The translations under genes were made by a program, and so were the position numbers. The notes under the pieces are model-generated. The model ran no database searches and was not told the origin of the DNA. It saw only the letters and a list, made by a program, of their open reading frames with translations. From an uncultured Lachnospiraceae bacterium (lineage in GTDB: Bacteria; Bacillota; Clostridia; Lachnospirales; Lachnospiraceae), in the NCBI GenBank assembly GCA_948470905.1, contig CAOKQK010000004.1, positions 1-64,000 of the forward strand: DNA of 64,000 nucleotides. Reading direction: 5' to 3'. Below are positions 63,221 through 64,000 of this stretch, piece after piece. The number at the start of each line of letters is the position of its first letter. The first letter of the stretch is position 1.

Positions 63221-63375
63221 CAGTTCTCGCTTGCGGGAACTTGTCTCGCTTGCGGGAACTTGTCTCGCTTGCGGGAACTTGTTCCGCCTTTTCACTTCTA
63301 CGCCCCCTTATCCGGAAGGAATTTTCATCTGTACAGATTACAGCTGAAAATTTCTTCTGGGGGCTATCTTATATT
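63221..63375 (-). promoter_or_regulatory. Family B structured leader upstream of the ABC ATPase, with 19-bp triplication
   Basis: Minus strand: TAGCCCC/GGGGCGTA outer pairing, AAATTTTCAGCTG/CAGATGAAAATT inner stem, core at 63281-63306, then three copies of a 19-base unit GTTCCCGCAAGCGAGACAA. It separates the kinase gene from the ATPase gene. Confidence 0.75.
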
Positions 63376-63439
63376 GTACCAGACGAAAATTACAGCTCGG
63401 TGACTGTGAAAAAAATGTCCGAAAGAAACAGCTGAGCTC

Positions 63440-64000
63440 CTACCGCCTGTACATCCGAATCTCGAAACAGGCTCCCCCGCCCGGCATATTCCTGGCCCTT
63501 ATGGTTCCATTTTGACGTTCAAGAATCTCCTTTGCCAGTGCCAGACCAATGCCAATGCCGTCGGGGCCTGCATTCTTCCCCCGGTAAAACCGCTGAAAAA
63601 GATATGGAAGGTCCTCTTTGGCAAAACCGTCTCCCTCATCACAGATAAGGATTTCCGTATATAAGGGATTCTGCCCATAAGAGCAATGGATTGTCCCGCC
63701 CATATTATGTTCCATACAGTTTTTCATTAGATTCATGACCGCTTCCATAGTCCATTCCAGGTCTGCTGTCACCGCCATTTCTCCCAATTCGGGTATATCC
63801 ATCGAAATACCCGCATCCGCAAATAATTCCTGCAGGTTGTCTGCCGCAAGGACGAGCAAGGTAAAGACATCCACAGCTTCCTTTTGAAATGCCAGAGTCC
63901 CCGCATCCAGCCGGGATAAAATAAGCAGGCTCTCCTCCAGATGAGTCAGCCTTAAAAGCTGCTTTTTTATCTGTCCCAGCTTTTCTTTTTTATTGGATTG
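63440..64000 (-). CDS. Sensor histidine kinase, C-terminal part (cut by window edge)
   Basis: The frame is open to base 64000, so the N-terminus lies outside. The visible 186 residues start in the dimerisation helices (KQLLRLTHLEESLLILSRLD). They include the N box MNLMKNCMEHN, the G1 box ICDEGDGFAKEDLPYLFQRF, and the G2 box GIGIGLALAKEILERQNG. The ATPase domain is complete. The ABC ATPase-permease pair lies downstream on the same strand, a BceRS-BceAB-like order, so it may control or sense through that transporter. The response regulator is outside the window. Confidence 0.9.
   Translation of the reverse strand, partial: QSNKKEKLGQIKKQLLRLTHLEESLLILSRLDAGTLAFQKEAVDVFTLLVLAADNLQELFADAGISMDIPELGEMAVTADLEWTMEAVMNLMKNCMEHNMGGTIHCSYGQNPLYTEILICDEGDGFAKEDLPYLFQRFYRGKNAGPDGIGIGLALAKEILERQNGTIRARNMPGGGACFEIRMYRR

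Noticed and set aside
63197..63295. 33-residue N-terminal extension of the ABC ATPase
   Set aside because: It is translated from the family B leader and does not match the ATPase family; ATG 63196 has a proper ribosome site.
1..64000. tRNA, rRNA, phage integrase, intact transposase
   Set aside because: None seen on reading both strands; a covariance-model scan was not possible, so a single small RNA could be missed.

Overview
The window looks like a chromosomal segment of a gut-type Clostridia, most likely a Lachnospiraceae member. The evidence is the clostridial gene order adk-map-KOW-infA and rpmJ-rpsM-rpsK-rpsD-rpoA, about 50 percent GC, sigma-A promoters, AGGAGG ribosome sites, many secreted or envelope carbohydrate-active proteins, and LytTR/GHKL signalling genes. 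I saw no tRNA, rRNA, CRISPR array or intact insertion sequence. The window cuts rpoA at the left edge and a histidine kinase gene at the right edge.

Layout. 1-15.7 kb: the spc/alpha ribosomal operon, split into two blocks. rpmJ-rpsM-rpsK-rpsD-rpoA (1-3.3 kb) and adk-map-KOW-infA (13.3-15.7 kb) each have their own sigma-A promoter. They are separated by about 10 kb of accessory genes: an S66 peptidase, a MarR regulator with a flavodoxin, two ABC half-exporters, and a GHKL kinase with a LytTR response regulator. A 21-bp tandem direct repeat before the exporters looks like a LytTR operator. 15.9-21.9 kb: a secreted pectate lyase and a large modular surface protein. 22.2-22.7 kb: an orphan Rrf2 regulator with four cysteines. 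23-32.6 kb: a peptide-natural-product (RiPP-like) locus. It has a 68-residue, five-cysteine candidate precursor, a divergent ABC exporter, two radical SAM/SPASM enzymes, an M55 D-aminopeptidase and two nearly identical HEXXH lipoproteins. 33-45 kb: housekeeping and regulatory genes (HAD, HD, aroA, GH42, carbamate kinase, LTA-synthase-like, sigma-factor fusion, AraC/GyrI, DUF4291). 45.5-58 kb: a PAS-GGDEF-EAL protein, a LysM/FN3 surface protein, a GH28 and a DUF2264 protein, and a zinc-ribbon/LRR membrane protein. 58-64 kb: a chemoreceptor and a kinase-ABC module.

Two families of intergenic elements run through the window. Family B is a structured leader found immediately upstream of the ribosome site of four unrelated genes (infA, GH42, GH28, ABC ATPase), always on the sense strand; infA carries two modules. 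It has nested stems and a conserved 26-nt core. Family A is a roughly 120-180 bp palindromic element built from a terminator-like hairpin plus an inverted AGAGAAGTAAACTT repeat. One copy is bounded by 12-bp perfect terminal inverted repeats.

The most interesting system is the 23-32.6 kb locus. The precursor gene and the exporter share a 14-bp perfect palindrome that covers both -35 boxes, and a related motif lies in the promoter of the radical SAM operon. A D-aminopeptidase beside two radical SAM enzymes suggests, as inference only, a peptide containing D-residues or thioether links. Pectin-type enzymes (PL1, GH28, GH42, DUF2264 and three copies of a shared surface module) suggest a plant-polysaccharide lifestyle.
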